Positions 1 to 8,108 are shown, counted from the stretch's first letter. The stretch is 64,000 nt of DNA from Bacillus sp. es.036 (GCF_002563635.1 NZ_PDIZ01000001.1:310001-374000), one strand, 5' to 3'. Program-made: numbers and translations. The notes: generated by a model from the letters alone, not told the origin.

Positions 1-130
1 CAATCCGACAAGGCTGACTGGCGTACATTCATCATATAACGAATTCATCTCTATAAAAAGGGTATCTGTAAAAAAAGGGTAAAGAAGTTTGGAAATGTGA
101 AATCCCTTAGTAAAAAAGCTCATGAACAGA

Positions 131-163
131 AAAAAAGAGTCCGGTTCAGTGCCGGACTCTTAA
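131..163 (-). terminator. Rho-independent terminator of the AlsT symporter gene
   Basis: An 8-bp GC-rich stem (GAGTCCGG pairing with CCGGACTC) is followed on the minus strand by a run of T. It lies just after the stop codon of the symporter gene read leftward. Nothing else could be identified in bases 1-130. Confidence 0.85.
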
Positions 164-173
164 AACAGCGATA

Positions 174-1619
174 TTATCCAATCGCTTCCTCTTTTTCAAC
201 GTCATCTTCTTTCTCCATTTGATCCTCTACCCAGGCATCTGCATTGTGAATCCCTAGCTTAGTAGGATTAAACACAGGGTTTTTCCCTTGTTTCCGCTGA
301 TTTTCATAGTCTTTTAAAACCTTAAAGGCGATTTTTCCTAACAAACCAATTGCAATCAAGTTAATCACCGTCATCAGTGCCATAAAGAGATCGGCCATTT
401 TCCATACGAGACTTAAGCTTGAAATCGAGCCGATCAGCACAAATGCCATCGTAGCGAGACGGAACAGAAAAAGTGTTCCTCTGCTTTTTTTAATAAACTC
501 AATATTGGTTTCGCCATAGTAGTAAGAGCCAATAATCGAACTGAAAGCGAACAAGAAAATCGCTATGGAGATAAAAATACCCGACCATCCACCAATATGA
601 GAGTTTAGTGAGTTTTGAAGTAATTCAATTCCTGTCACTTCAACTGTTCGAAACACAGGAGCTAGTAAGATAATGAAGGCAGTGGATGAACAAACGAGAA
701 TGGTATCGACAAATACCCCAAGAGATTGAATAAGCCCTTGTTTCGCTGGGTGTGAAGTAGTAGAAGTTGCAGCCGCGTTTGGCGCACTCCCCATACCGGC
801 TTCATTCGAAAATAGTCCTCGTTTTACTCCGTTCATAATGGCTGCACCAATCGCTCCCCCTACTGCTTGTTCAAATCCAAAAGCACTTCCTACAATGAGG
901 GCTACGATTGATGGTAGTTCTGCCAGGTTCATAAATAAAACAAACAGGGCAATGACAATATAGAGAATCGCCATAACAGGTACGATCACACTTGATAAGT
1001 TTGCAATTCGATGCACGCCACCGAAGATGACAACCCCAGTCAAAACCGTAATGATAACACCAATAACTAATGGATTTATACCAAATGCATTTTCAAACGC
1101 TAGTGCGATCGTATTACTCTGAACCGAATTGAAGATAAGACCAAACGTAATGGCAATCAAAACGGCAAAAACAATCCCTAACCATCTTGCTTTCAGACCT
1201 TTTTCAATATAATAAGCGGGGCCGCCTCGAAAGGCGTTTTCACCTTTCACCTTGTAAACCTGAGCAAGTGTGCTTTCAATGAAAGCTGTGGCTCCACCAA
1301 GCAGGGCAACCATCCACATCCAGAAAACAGCTCCTGGCCCACCTAGCGTGATCGCCACTGCAACCCCTGCTAAGTTTCCTGTACCAATCCGCGTAGCGGC
1401 ACCGACACAGAAAGATTTAAAAGGTGAAATGTTTTTGGCTCCATCCTTATAATCAGGTTTTTCTCCTAATACGCGAAACATTTCGCCGAAAAATCGAAAT
1501 TGAACAAATCGTGAAGCAATCGTGAAGTAAATGCCAAGTCCAAGTAATCCGGCAATAAGTACGTAACTCCAGAGAATGTTGTTTGAACCATCAATGATAC
1601 TCGTTAGAAATCCTTCCAT
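174..1619 (-). CDS. Sodium:alanine symporter family protein (AlsT/AgcS)
   Basis: A 481-residue polytopic membrane protein with about eleven hydrophobic segments, the usual length for the AGCS family, which imports alanine, glycine or glutamine with Na+. The family signature GAATRIGTGNLAGVA lies near residue 75, and the conserved stretch around FSNEAGMGSAPNAAA near residue 270 is intact. The C-terminus is a charged cytoplasmic tail. The ATG follows a GAGGAG ribosome binding site. It is a single-gene unit with its own terminator, promoter and a predicted CodY box upstream, which suggests control by amino-acid supply. Exact substrate cannot be read from sequence. Confidence 0.93.
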   Translation of the reverse strand: MEGFLTSIIDGSNNILWSYVLIAGLLGLGIYFTIASRFVQFRFFGEMFRVLGEKPDYKDGAKNISPFKSFCVGAATRIGTGNLAGVAVAITLGGPGAVFWMWMVALLGGATAFIESTLAQVYKVKGENAFRGGPAYYIEKGLKARWLGIVFAVLIAITFGLIFNSVQSNTIALAFENAFGINPLVIGVIITVLTGVVIFGGVHRIANLSSVIVPVMAILYIVIALFVLFMNLAELPSIVALIVGSAFGFEQAVGGAIGAAIMNGVKRGLFSNEAGMGSAPNAAATSTTSHPAKQGLIQSLGVFVDTILVCSSTAFIILLAPVFRTVEVTGIELLQNSLNSHIGGWSGIFISIAIFLFAFSSIIGSYYYGETNIEFIKKSRGTLFLFRLATMAFVLIGSISSLSLVWKMADLFMALMTVINLIAIGLLGKIAFKVLKDYENQRKQGKNPVFNPTKLGIHNADAWVEDQMEKEDDVEKEEAIG

Positions 1620-1653
1620 AGGCTGAGCAGCTCCTCTAGTTGTAATTTGATTT

Positions 1654-1668
1654 ATTTTTCTGAAAATT
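1654..1668 (-). promoter_or_regulatory. Predicted CodY box upstream of the AlsT gene
   Basis: On the minus strand this 15-mer matches the CodY consensus AATTTTCWGAAAATT at 14 of 15 positions. It lies between the predicted promoter and the start codon, a position compatible with roadblock repression. CodY control is inferred from the motif only. Confidence 0.6.
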
Positions 1669-1682
1669 TACCGTTAATTATC

Positions 1683-1726
1683 ATTATACATAGGTTCGAC
1701 AAATTAACAATCTATTTCGACAAATT
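1683..1726 (-). promoter_or_regulatory. Predicted sigma-A promoter and 21-bp-spaced direct repeats
   Basis: On the minus strand TTGTTA (1705-1710) and TATAAT (1683-1688) are separated by 16 bp. Two identical 11-mers, TTCGACAAATT on the plus strand at 1695-1705 and 1716-1726, are exactly 21 bp apart, two helical turns, and overlap the -35 region. They look like a binding site for a dimeric or tandem regulator of the symporter gene; which regulator is unknown. Confidence 0.5.
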
Positions 1727-1781
1727 ACAACATTTATACAATTTGTAGAAATCCTTACCAGTGGCGTTTTATTTATGTACA

Positions 1782-1813
1782 GAAAAAAGAACCACTTCCA
1801 TTTTTGGAAGCGG
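1782..1813 (-). terminator. Terminator of the amine oxidase gene
   Basis: CCACTTCCA pairs with TGGAAGCGG (one G-U pair) around a short A/T loop; the minus-strand transcript then runs into a T-rich tract. It follows the stop codon at 1835. Confidence 0.8.
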
Positions 1814-1834
1814 TACCCATGGGATTAAACATAA

Positions 1835-3313
1835 CTATTTAAGTGGATTTTTTAGCTCGTTGACCTCATAAGCAGCCCTTAGCCCTGATTCAATCGCACC
1901 TTCCATCCACCCGTGAAAGGAAGAAGTATGCTCTCCTGCAAAATGGAGCTTTCCTTCCGGCTGTTTGATGACCTCACCAAGGTTGTTTTCTTGACCGGGA
2001 GTGAAAAGGGTGAAGCAGCCAGCAGAATAAGGGTTATGACTCCAATTAAAGGGAACGGCTTTGATAAATGCCGTATACACTTCGTTTCCATAGATCTTGG
2101 CTAGATCTTTAAGTAGGATACGAGTCAGTTCATCTATCGGTAAACTTCCCCAGAGCACGGCGTCTTCTCCCCAGCTATAGCTAGCTAATAGTGCGGCTGA
2201 TCCGTTTGAACCGATTCCTTCCCCAGGAACATAACTAAACCGAATCGGTAAATCCGTTAGCGCATTCCCCACATTGTTTTTTTCCCAAAAGCGATAACTA
2301 AATTCAATACCAATTTTAACAGCAGGCACATTAATGAGCTCACGAATCGCCTGCCATTTTTTAAATGAAATGGAATGATAGGGAGTAATGTCGATAAATT
2401 GGAGAACGGAGAAAGGAACGGCGACAATTGCGACGTCTCCTTTCAGACGAAACTTTTCCTGTGTTTTAGAATTCAGCGTTGTTATAGTAACGCCGCGGTC
2501 CGACTGCTTTATTTTAATCACTTTCTGATTTAGAAAAATGTGATGCTTCAGTTCTTCAACGAATGAATGGGGCAGGCGATCGTTACCACCATCAATTTGA
2601 TGAAACGTTACTTCTTTGCTGAAAATCGGATAGATAATATCCGTTAAAATGTCTGTAAACGCGAACTCTGGAAACCCTTCAATGCCAAGCATGACGCCTA
2701 TTGAGCGAATAGCATTAAGGGATAATGGTTTCCCAAGCGGATTGTAGTGGAGAAATTCTCCCATTGAATATTCCCCGTATTTTGCTACAAGTTCTTCTTG
2801 TTCTTCTTTCGTGCTCGATTTGTAAAGGTCGATAAAGGGCTGGGTTGCTTCAAGAAAAAGTTCTGTCGCCGTTTTTCCTTTTTCACTTTCATTCACTGGA
2901 AAGCCAAGAATGTCTGGATTCTTTTCATATTCTTCTTTCGTTGTTAGCACATTATTTACAAATAGAAGGTCTTTCGGGGAGGCGTTTAAAAATGGGTGGA
3001 GGGGCAGGTTAAAATGACGAATGTATTCATGTACAAGAGCATGGTTATCAGGTATTCTCATAGCGCCTGCGTCCATGTACTGGTTTAACGAAAACGGCTT
3101 TCGTAAAGTATACACCCGACCCCCAATGCGATCATTGCCTTCTAAAATCGTCACGTGATGACCACTCCGTTTCAGCAATGACCCCGCTACGAGCCCTGAC
3201 AAGCCTGCTCCAATGATAATGACGTGTTTTGGAGGACTTTTTCCTGGTAACCCATTTTGAATAAGTGAAAGCAAATCTTCCGGATACTGTAATGAAGAAA
3301 ATGGTTTGGCCAT
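1835..3313 (-). CDS. FAD-dependent flavin monoamine/L-amino-acid oxidase family protein
   Basis: A 492-residue oxidoreductase of the flavin amine oxidase family. A dinucleotide-binding motif VIIIGAGLSGL begins near residue 30 and is followed by the FAD-contacting GGR in NDRIGGRVYT. The C-terminus has the family motif FAGEHTSSFHGWMEGAIESG, which contacts the flavin. Members oxidise amines or amino acids to imines with release of H2O2; bacterial relatives include L-amino-acid oxidases and tryptophan monooxygenase. No signal peptide is seen. The longer frame begins at a GTG at 3349, but the ATG at 3313 has AAGGAG seven bases upstream and is preferred. The substrate is not predictable. Confidence 0.88.
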   Translation of the reverse strand: MAKPFSSLQYPEDLLSLIQNGLPGKSPPKHVIIIGAGLSGLVAGSLLKRSGHHVTILEGNDRIGGRVYTLRKPFSLNQYMDAGAMRIPDNHALVHEYIRHFNLPLHPFLNASPKDLLFVNNVLTTKEEYEKNPDILGFPVNESEKGKTATELFLEATQPFIDLYKSSTKEEQEELVAKYGEYSMGEFLHYNPLGKPLSLNAIRSIGVMLGIEGFPEFAFTDILTDIIYPIFSKEVTFHQIDGGNDRLPHSFVEELKHHIFLNQKVIKIKQSDRGVTITTLNSKTQEKFRLKGDVAIVAVPFSVLQFIDITPYHSISFKKWQAIRELINVPAVKIGIEFSYRFWEKNNVGNALTDLPIRFSYVPGEGIGSNGSAALLASYSWGEDAVLWGSLPIDELTRILLKDLAKIYGNEVYTAFIKAVPFNWSHNPYSAGCFTLFTPGQENNLGEVIKQPEGKLHFAGEHTSSFHGWMEGAIESGLRAAYEVNELKNPLK

Positions 3314-3349
3314 AGACAGCCTCCTTGTCTCGTAAACGTCCTTACTCAC

Positions 3350-3525
3350 CAGGAGAAGGATTCACCTTATTAATCTATGTCTAACAAAAAAAGGATATGA
3401 AATGTGAAATTTTTCTTTCTGTAGCGGAGAGAATGGTTAGAAAGAAGAACCGTTTCCTGGGCGCAAACATAAACTACAAAAAACAAAACAGATGCGGGAC
3501 GGACTTGTCTTAAAGGAGGAAAGAA
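3350..3525. other. Intergenic region between divergent genes
   Basis: It must hold divergent promoters for the amine oxidase and the sulfatase-like gene, but no convincing pair of -35/-10 boxes or operator was recognised. Confidence 0.3.
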
Positions 3526-4872
3526 ATGAATCGGAATAAGCCTCTACCCTCACTGTTTACGTGGTCTAAGAAGCCGAATTTTCTTATCTTAATTGATCAG
3601 CCGTGTGATGGCGATCAATCGGATGATAAGAAAAACCTCTTCATGCAAGAACTTTTGCTGAACGGCTTTGAATTTCAAAATCATTATGTTGGTAGCTCCG
3701 CCTGCTCCCCTAGTAAAATGACGCTTTATACAGGTCAGTATCCTTCCCTGCATGGTGTAACACAAACGAGAAGTTCCAATCAAATGCAGTTGAACGTTAC
3801 AACCATTCCTATAATGGAAGATTACTTTAGAAAAGCAGGTTATCAAACATTCTGGAAAGAACTCGTTGACCAGGTTAATGATGAAAAGGATCAACGTTTG
3901 CCTTCACTAAATAAGAATGATGAGATTTGTGAGGATCGAGTAGTGGAACTGCTTGAAAAACTTAATCGAAAAGAAGTGGAAGAAACACACCAATGGGTGA
4001 TTTTTAGCTCGTTTTGTTCAAGACAACGTTACGGTGGGATGATGAACGTATTTCAGATGTTGAAGAAGACGGCGTTTTATCAGAATACGATCGTTCTTTT
4101 TACGTCGATTATGGGGCAGAACAAAGACACGGATACAACGCCTAAGCGAAACAACGTCTATGAGAAATATATTCACGTACCGATGATGATTCATAATCCT
4201 GGCCTTTTTCATGGTAAAAAAAGCACATCGATGCTAACAAGTCATGTCGACATTTTACCAACGATGTTAGGCCTAGCAGGAATTGACGAGGAAGAGATTC
4301 ACACGTTGCTAAGCATGGATGATGCTGAAGTTCGTCCGCTTGTAGGAAGAGACTTAACGCCGTTGCTTCTTGGTAGGAAGAGATTTTATCGGGCAAACGA
4401 ACCGCTTTATTTTATGACAGATGAAGAAGAAAGACGAGAACTTAGTGACGCTGGAGAATTAGTTGAATCACTCATGCAGCCGAATCATATTGAAGCTGTA
4501 GTGACCACATTGCGTACTGGCGAAGAGAATGAGCAGGAAGTGTGGAAATACGCGCGCTACTACGATGACCCACAATTTTGGAGAGTTCCAGGCGTATCAG
4601 ATGTGATCATGACACAAGAGAAGGATGTGGTACCTGAAGCAGAGGAACGATTATCGAAATGGGTCACCTTAACGAAGACCTCGCCCGCTCCAGATGAATT
4701 TGAGCTATATAATCTAACTCGTGATCCATTAGAAGAAAAAAACCTGGCTGATGCAGAATTTGAAACGACTGAAACGAAAGCTATTAGGAAAGTATTGTCG
4801 CTCATCTTAGAAGAGCAACGTCGTCAGAAGCGATTGATATCTAGGAGTGATGCGGGGAATGTCGCTATGTGA
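3526..4872 (+). CDS. Sulfatase-like protein, probably catalytically degenerate
   Basis: The 448-residue product follows the alkaline phosphatase/sulfatase fold order: an N-terminal PNFLILIDQ strand, the nucleophile loop SACSPSKMTLYTGQYPSLHGV, and a C-terminal RNNVYEKYIHVPMMIHNP block followed by SHVDILPTMLGLAGI. Normal sulfatases carry C/S-x-P-x-R at the nucleophile; here Cys60 is kept but the Arg is Lys64. The DHG metal-binding motif expected before RNNVYE is replaced by SIMGQ, and the G-K-W-H block after GYQTFWK is missing. It is shorter than typical relatives. It is probably an inactive paralogue or one with a changed function. It has a clean ATG with AAAGGAGG upstream. Confidence 0.72.
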   Translation: MNRNKPLPSLFTWSKKPNFLILIDQPCDGDQSDDKKNLFMQELLLNGFEFQNHYVGSSACSPSKMTLYTGQYPSLHGVTQTRSSNQMQLNVTTIPIMEDYFRKAGYQTFWKELVDQVNDEKDQRLPSLNKNDEICEDRVVELLEKLNRKEVEETHQWVIFSSFCSRQRYGGMMNVFQMLKKTAFYQNTIVLFTSIMGQNKDTDTTPKRNNVYEKYIHVPMMIHNPGLFHGKKSTSMLTSHVDILPTMLGLAGIDEEEIHTLLSMDDAEVRPLVGRDLTPLLLGRKRFYRANEPLYFMTDEEERRELSDAGELVESLMQPNHIEAVVTTLRTGEENEQEVWKYARYYDDPQFWRVPGVSDVIMTQEKDVVPEAEERLSKWVTLTKTSPAPDEFELYNLTRDPLEEKNLADAEFETTETKAIRKVLSLILEEQRRQKRLISRSDAGNVAM

Positions 4873-4901
4873 GTAACAGAATGAATAAGAATGGAAGATA
4901 T

Positions 4902-4943
4902 CGAAAGCGGAAGCGCAGGAGCGCTTCCGCTTTCGACTTTTTA
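4902..4943 (+). terminator. Strong rho-independent terminator
   Basis: A perfect 15-bp stem at 4902-4916 and 4921-4935 with loop AGGA is followed by a T-rich tract. It ends the sulfatase-like transcript. Confidence 0.88.
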
Positions 4944-4953
4944 TGACAAAAAA

Positions 4954-4970
4954 CGGGTGGTGACAGGCAC
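4954..4970 (+). repeat. Short dispersed repeat, copy 1
   Basis: The 17-mer CGGGTGGTGACAGGCAC is found identically at 8349-8365. Both copies are intergenic, near gene 3' ends. Confidence 0.6.
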
Positions 4971-5001
4971 CTCAGTGCTCTAGGTCTTAATGCTTAACTT
5001 T

Positions 5002-5031
5002 ATTAGCTAAAAATTCTTTTTAGTAGCTAAT
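5002..5031. repeat. Inverted repeat in the long leader of the oxidoreductase gene
   Basis: ATTAGCT at 5002-5008 pairs with AGCTAAT at 5025-5031, with an A-run facing a T-run inside. It could be an operator or a weak hairpin. The rest of 4971-5218 is AT-rich with no gene recognised. Confidence 0.3.
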
Positions 5032-5218
5032 GAAACTCGGTTAAAATATGTCTAAATAACTACACAAAAGTTATTAAATGGTATTTGTGCGAGGATATAG
5101 ACACGCACAGAAAAGCACCATAAGCACCTCCAAGTAATAATTTTAACGCTTTATATGACACACTTGTTGGATCTATACTGTGACGGTAAACAAAACAGCT
5201 AGGAAGGAGTGAACACAT

Positions 5219-5770
5219 ATGAAGAACATTCTATTGATTAATGGACATGAGTATTTTCCGAAGTCAAAAGGTGAGTTAAATAAAACAATTTTTAATGAAT
5301 GGAACGAGGTGCTCTCCTCAGACTATGAAGTGAAAACAACGATCGTTGATGAAGAGTACGATGTCGATCAAGAAATTGAAAAGTGGCAGTGGGCAGACGC
5401 GATCATCATGCAAACGCCGATTTACTGGTTTAGTATCCCAGGTAACTTTAAGAAATACATCGACCGCGTTTACATGGACAAGATCTTCTTCATCGGTTCA
5501 GATCGCTATGGTCAGGGTGGAATGTTTACAGACAAGAAATACATGTTCTCTCTTACATGGAACGCACCAGAAGCAGCGTTTGGAAATGAACAGAGCTTCT
5601 TTGAAGGACGAGATCTTGATCAAGCAATCGATCACCTTCATAAAATGAACCAATATATAGGTATGCGTCCGCTACCAACTTACTCAATTCACAATGTGAT
5701 GAAGGAAACAAATATGGCGCACTATAAAACAAAGCTTCACGATCATTACCGAGAAGTGTTTGGGAAGTAA
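5219..5770 (+). CDS. Flavodoxin-fold NAD(P)H oxidoreductase (MdaB-like)
   Basis: A 183-residue cytoplasmic protein with the flavodoxin-like fold of the NAD(P)H quinone reductase/MdaB family. It opens with the strand-loop MKNILLINGHEYFPKSKGEL that binds flavin phosphate, then has the family motif QTPIYWFSIPGNFKKYIDRV near residue 65 and a GQGGMFTDKKYMFSLTWN block near 100. Relatives reduce quinones by two electrons and protect against electrophile stress. The ATG has AGGAAGGAG upstream. The aldo/keto reductase 80 bp downstream may share a detoxification role; a joint transcript is not proven. Confidence 0.85.
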   Translation: MKNILLINGHEYFPKSKGELNKTIFNEWNEVLSSDYEVKTTIVDEEYDVDQEIEKWQWADAIIMQTPIYWFSIPGNFKKYIDRVYMDKIFFIGSDRYGQGGMFTDKKYMFSLTWNAPEAAFGNEQSFFEGRDLDQAIDHLHKMNQYIGMRPLPTYSIHNVMKETNMAHYKTKLHDHYREVFGK

Positions 5771-5850
5771 AACACTTTTTCCACAACGAGATGGTTTAAA
5801 ATTTATTTTTCGGGAAAACCAATAAAGGACTTTTGAAAGGAGAATTAATT

Positions 5851-6690
5851 ATGACTGTACAAATGAAAACATTAAATAATAATATCGAAATGCCTGAACT
5901 AGGTTACGGCGTATTCCGCGTTGAACAAGGTCAGGAATTGGTTGAAGCTGTGAAAACAGCGATTAAAAAAGGCTATCGCAGCATTGATACAGCAGCGATC
6001 TACGGTAACGAGGAAAGTGTAGGTCAAGGTGTTAACCAAGCGATTGAAGAAGGTCTTGTAACGAGAGAAGAGCTTTTCATTACTTCAAAAGTATGGAACG
6101 ACGGTCTATCTTATGATGAAACGATTCAAGCTTATGAAACAAGCCTATCGAAGCTAGGTCTTGATTATTTAGATCTTTACCTGATTCACTGGCCAGGTGA
6201 TAATAAATACCAGGAGCCATGGAAAGCACTTGAAACGTTATATAAAGAAAAACGAGTACGTGCAATTGGTGTAAGTAACTTCCAGGTAAATCACCTTGAG
6301 GATCTTCGCAAAAACTTTGAAATTACACCGGTGATTAACCAAATCGAATTCCACCCACGCTTAACGCAAGAAGAAGTGAGAACATATTGCAAAGAGCACA
6401 ACATTCAAGTGGAAGCATGGTCACCACTTATGGCTGGTGAGCTGTTGGACAATGAAACGATCGCAGGCATTGCTGAGAAATATAACAAGTCTGTAGCACA
6501 GGTTATTCTTCGCTGGGATCTGCAGCATAACGTGATTACGATTCCAAAATCAATGAACGAAAAGCGCATTGAAGCGAATATTGATCTCTTTGATTTTGAA
6601 CTCACATCAGAAGAAATGAAGCAGCTTGATGGATTGAACGACAATGCTCGTAGCGGTCCTCATCCTGATGAATTTGATTTTAAAATGTAA
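5851..6690 (+). CDS. Aldo/keto reductase
   Basis: A 279-residue NADPH-dependent aldo/keto reductase of the AKR5-like bacterial group. The catalytic tetrad can be seen: Asp in SIDTAAIYGNEESVG with the Tyr, Lys in FITSKVW, and His in LYLIHWPGD. The signature GVSNFQVNHLEDL and the C-terminal IPKSMNEKRIEANIDLFDFEL (cofactor binding) are complete. It likely reduces aldehydes or ketones such as methylglyoxal. The ATG follows GAAAGGAG; the longer frame starting at a TTG overlaps that ribosome binding site and is rejected. It resembles the paralogue at 44.6-45.5 kb. Confidence 0.93.
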   Translation: MTVQMKTLNNNIEMPELGYGVFRVEQGQELVEAVKTAIKKGYRSIDTAAIYGNEESVGQGVNQAIEEGLVTREELFITSKVWNDGLSYDETIQAYETSLSKLGLDYLDLYLIHWPGDNKYQEPWKALETLYKEKRVRAIGVSNFQVNHLEDLRKNFEITPVINQIEFHPRLTQEEVRTYCKEHNIQVEAWSPLMAGELLDNETIAGIAEKYNKSVAQVILRWDLQHNVITIPKSMNEKRIEANIDLFDFELTSEEMKQLDGLNDNARSGPHPDEFDFKM

Positions 6691-6698
6691 GACCGATG

Positions 6699-6733
6699 AA
6701 GGATCTTATCTGTTGATAAGGTCCTTCTTTTTG
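6699..6733 (+). terminator. Terminator after the aldo/keto reductase
   Basis: AAGGATCTTATC pairs with GATAAGGTCCTT, with one G-U pair, followed by CTTTTTG. Confidence 0.85.
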
Positions 6734-6790
6734 ATTTCTAGTAGTAATGGCAAGTCTACTAGTAGTCATTATCAAAAAGTGATAACTAGC

Positions 6791-6824
6791 AAAGCCGATC
6801 TCATTTTTGGGATCGGCTTTTTCT
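6791..6824 (+). terminator. Second terminator-like hairpin
   Basis: A perfect 10-bp stem AAAGCCGATC/GATCGGCTTT with a T-containing tail lies between the reductase and the DUF1659 gene. It may be a back-up terminator or belong to a short leader transcript. Confidence 0.65.
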
Positions 6825-6903
6825 CATTCTAAAATTTATTTTCTCCGCAATGCCCCTTTTTCCACTTTCCAAGCGATATATAAGGTGAAAGGAGGTGATC
6901 AGC

Positions 6904-7122
6904 ATGGCAACCTCATCCCTTATGGATACGCAGCTTCGCATGGTACTCGAAGTTGGCGTGGACGAAAATGGCAAATCCATTTTCCGCAGCAAGAACTTCA
7001 ACAACGTGAAAACATCCGCGACACCTGATGCGCTTTTCGCCGTCGCACTAGCGCTAGCACCGCTTCAGCAACACAATTTGTTCGCAGTGGAGCGCAATGA
7101 TTCGTCTGATCTTCAGGCGTAA
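6904..7122 (+). CDS. DUF1659 family protein
   Basis: A 72-residue protein of the DUF1659 family known only in Bacillales. The family pattern is visible: an N-terminal strand TQLRMVLEVGVDENGK, then the NFNNVKTSATPDALFAVALAL segment, and the terminal VERNDSSDL. Function is unknown. It starts at an ATG preceded by an unusually strong AAAGGAGGTGAT, nearly the full anti-16S complement, which implies high expression. It is first in a run with a DUF2922 and a YvrJ gene. Confidence 0.82.
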   Translation: MATSSLMDTQLRMVLEVGVDENGKSIFRSKNFNNVKTSATPDALFAVALALAPLQQHNLFAVERNDSSDLQA

Positions 7123-7158
7123 CGAACTTAAAATTTCTAAGAAAGGAGGAAATCCAAC

Positions 7159-7377
7159 ATGGCAAAAACACTCGAACTTCAGTTCAACACGCGTGACAAT
7201 AAGCCGTTTTCAATCACGTTAAGCGATCCAGTCGAGCCTGTAAACCCGGCTGCTATTGCAACTGCGATGGATACGCTTCTTGCGCAAAACTGTTTTACGA
7301 CAAGTGGAGGCGATCTTGTTTCAAAAAAAGGCGCTCGTATCATTGAGCGCAATGAGAACGACATTATCATCGGTTAA
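7159..7377 (+). CDS. DUF2922 family protein
   Basis: A 72-residue protein matching DUF2922: MAKTLELQFNT at the start, SDPVEPVNPAAIATAMDTLL in the middle and KGARIIERNENDIII at the end. DUF1659 and DUF2922 genes commonly sit side by side in Bacillales. The gene begins 36 bp after the DUF1659 stop and has AAAGGAGG upstream of the ATG. Function is unknown. Confidence 0.82.
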   Translation: MAKTLELQFNTRDNKPFSITLSDPVEPVNPAAIATAMDTLLAQNCFTTSGGDLVSKKGARIIERNENDIIIG

Positions 7378-7385
7378 TGGATTGA

Positions 7386-7415
7386 AAAGAGGAAGGGCAC
7401 TTGTCCTTCCTCTTT
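7386..7415 (+). terminator. Stem-loop between DUF2922 and YvrJ genes
   Basis: An 11-bp perfect stem (AAAGAGGAAGG/CCTTCCTCTTT) lacks a following T-run, so it may stabilise the upstream mRNA or end only part of transcription before the yvrJ-like gene. Confidence 0.5.
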
Positions 7416-7450
7416 AGCAAGGCAAATAAACGAACAGGGAGGGAGAACGA

Positions 7451-7612
7451 ATGGAGTCCTGGATGTCTTTGATCAGCGATGTTGGCTTTCCGGTTGTGGT
7501 CACACTTTACTTGTTGCACCGCATTGAACAGAAACTCGATACGCTGAACGATACCATTCTGCAGCTGCCAGATCACTTAAACGCTCGAAGTTCGAATCAA
7601 AAAACAGGGTGA
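7451..7612 (+). CDS. YvrJ family small membrane protein
   Basis: A 53-residue peptide beginning MESWMSLISDVGFPVVVTLYLL. This is the YvrJ pattern: a short N-terminus, one transmembrane helix with GFP near its start, and a basic/acidic amphipathic tail (HRIEQKLDTLNDTI). AGGGAGG precedes the ATG. Its place after DUF1659 and DUF2922 genes repeats an arrangement common in Bacillales. Function unknown. Confidence 0.75.
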   Translation: MESWMSLISDVGFPVVVTLYLLHRIEQKLDTLNDTILQLPDHLNARSSNQKTG

Positions 7613-7626
7613 TCCCTGTAAAAAGG

Positions 7627-7655
7627 AGAGAGGGTTCGCTAAGTGAGCCCTCTCT
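7627..7655. terminator. Hairpin after the YvrJ gene
   Basis: AGAGAGGG pairs with CCCTCTCT. On the plus strand no T-run follows. On the minus strand the stem is followed by CCTTTTTAC, so it is a better terminator for leftward transcription than rightward. Confidence 0.5.
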
Positions 7656-7813
7656 ACAATACATAAGCCTCACCCAACTTCATATGGATCAGCGGCTTCC
7701 CATTCTCTTTTTTAATTCGGAGATGGTGAGGTTTCTTCAAGTGCGCCGCTGCTCAGAACGTGGAACGCCTACCACACGTTCGAAAACAAAACTTGTCAGG
7801 TGAGCTGAAGCCG

Positions 7814-7972
7814 ATGCAGAAAATTCAGCGTTCTCAAACATACACAGTTCCCGGTTTCTGTGGTGAGAAGCTATGGCGTGAACGGCCGTTAACGGTTCGG
7901 GTAGGTAACCAGGCGTACTACGGTACGGTAGCAGCGCGCAGATGGCGCACATTGGGCTGGTTTAATGTGTAG
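7814..7972 (+). CDS. Small hypothetical protein
   Basis: A 52-residue open frame starting MQKIQRSQTY and ending RRWRTLGWFNV, rich in Arg and aromatic residues. AGGTGAG lies about 11 bases before the ATG. No family recognised. The next small frame overlaps its stop codon, and a long hairpin follows both, which favours a real transcript. Alternative short frames exist on both strands in 7613-7810 (including a minus-strand frame ending at 7655), so gene content here is uncertain. Confidence 0.4.
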   Translation: MQKIQRSQTYTVPGFCGEKLWRERPLTVRVGNQAYYGTVAARRWRTLGWFNV

Positions 7973-8081
7973 AAAGCGCGGTGTTGAAGAAATTCAAGCG
8001 TTCAAATCGGGTGATACGGTGGAAACCTCAGAAGGTCTCAGTATACTTCAGTTGAAAGGACGGCTACTTTTACAGCGCTGA
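7965..8081 (+). CDS. Small hypothetical protein overlapping the preceding frame
   Basis: A 38-residue frame starting MCRKRGVEEI and ending LKGRLLLQR. Its ATG overlaps the stop of the preceding frame by 8 bp, the geometry of translational coupling. Its final codons form the left arm of a strong hairpin. The two frames could also be halves of one protein split by a frameshift. No family recognised. Confidence 0.35.
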   Translation: MCRKRGVEEIQAFKSGDTVETSEGLSILQLKGRLLLQR

Positions 8082-8108
8082 TGTTTTTCGTCAGCGCTGT
8101 AAAGGTAG
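8064..8108 (+). terminator. Long hairpin, likely terminator
   Basis: An 18-bp inverted repeat (one G-U pair) at 8064-8081 and 8091-8108 with a T-rich loop. Only a weak T-tract follows. Confidence 0.55.

Noticed and set aside
3589-3894. Minus-strand 101-residue frame inside the sulfatase-like gene
   Set aside because: Shadow of a protein-coding frame with family motifs on the other strand.
7737-7952. Minus-strand 71-residue frame
   Set aside because: Antisense to the better-supported plus-strand small frame, no site before its ATG; kept only as ambiguity for the region.
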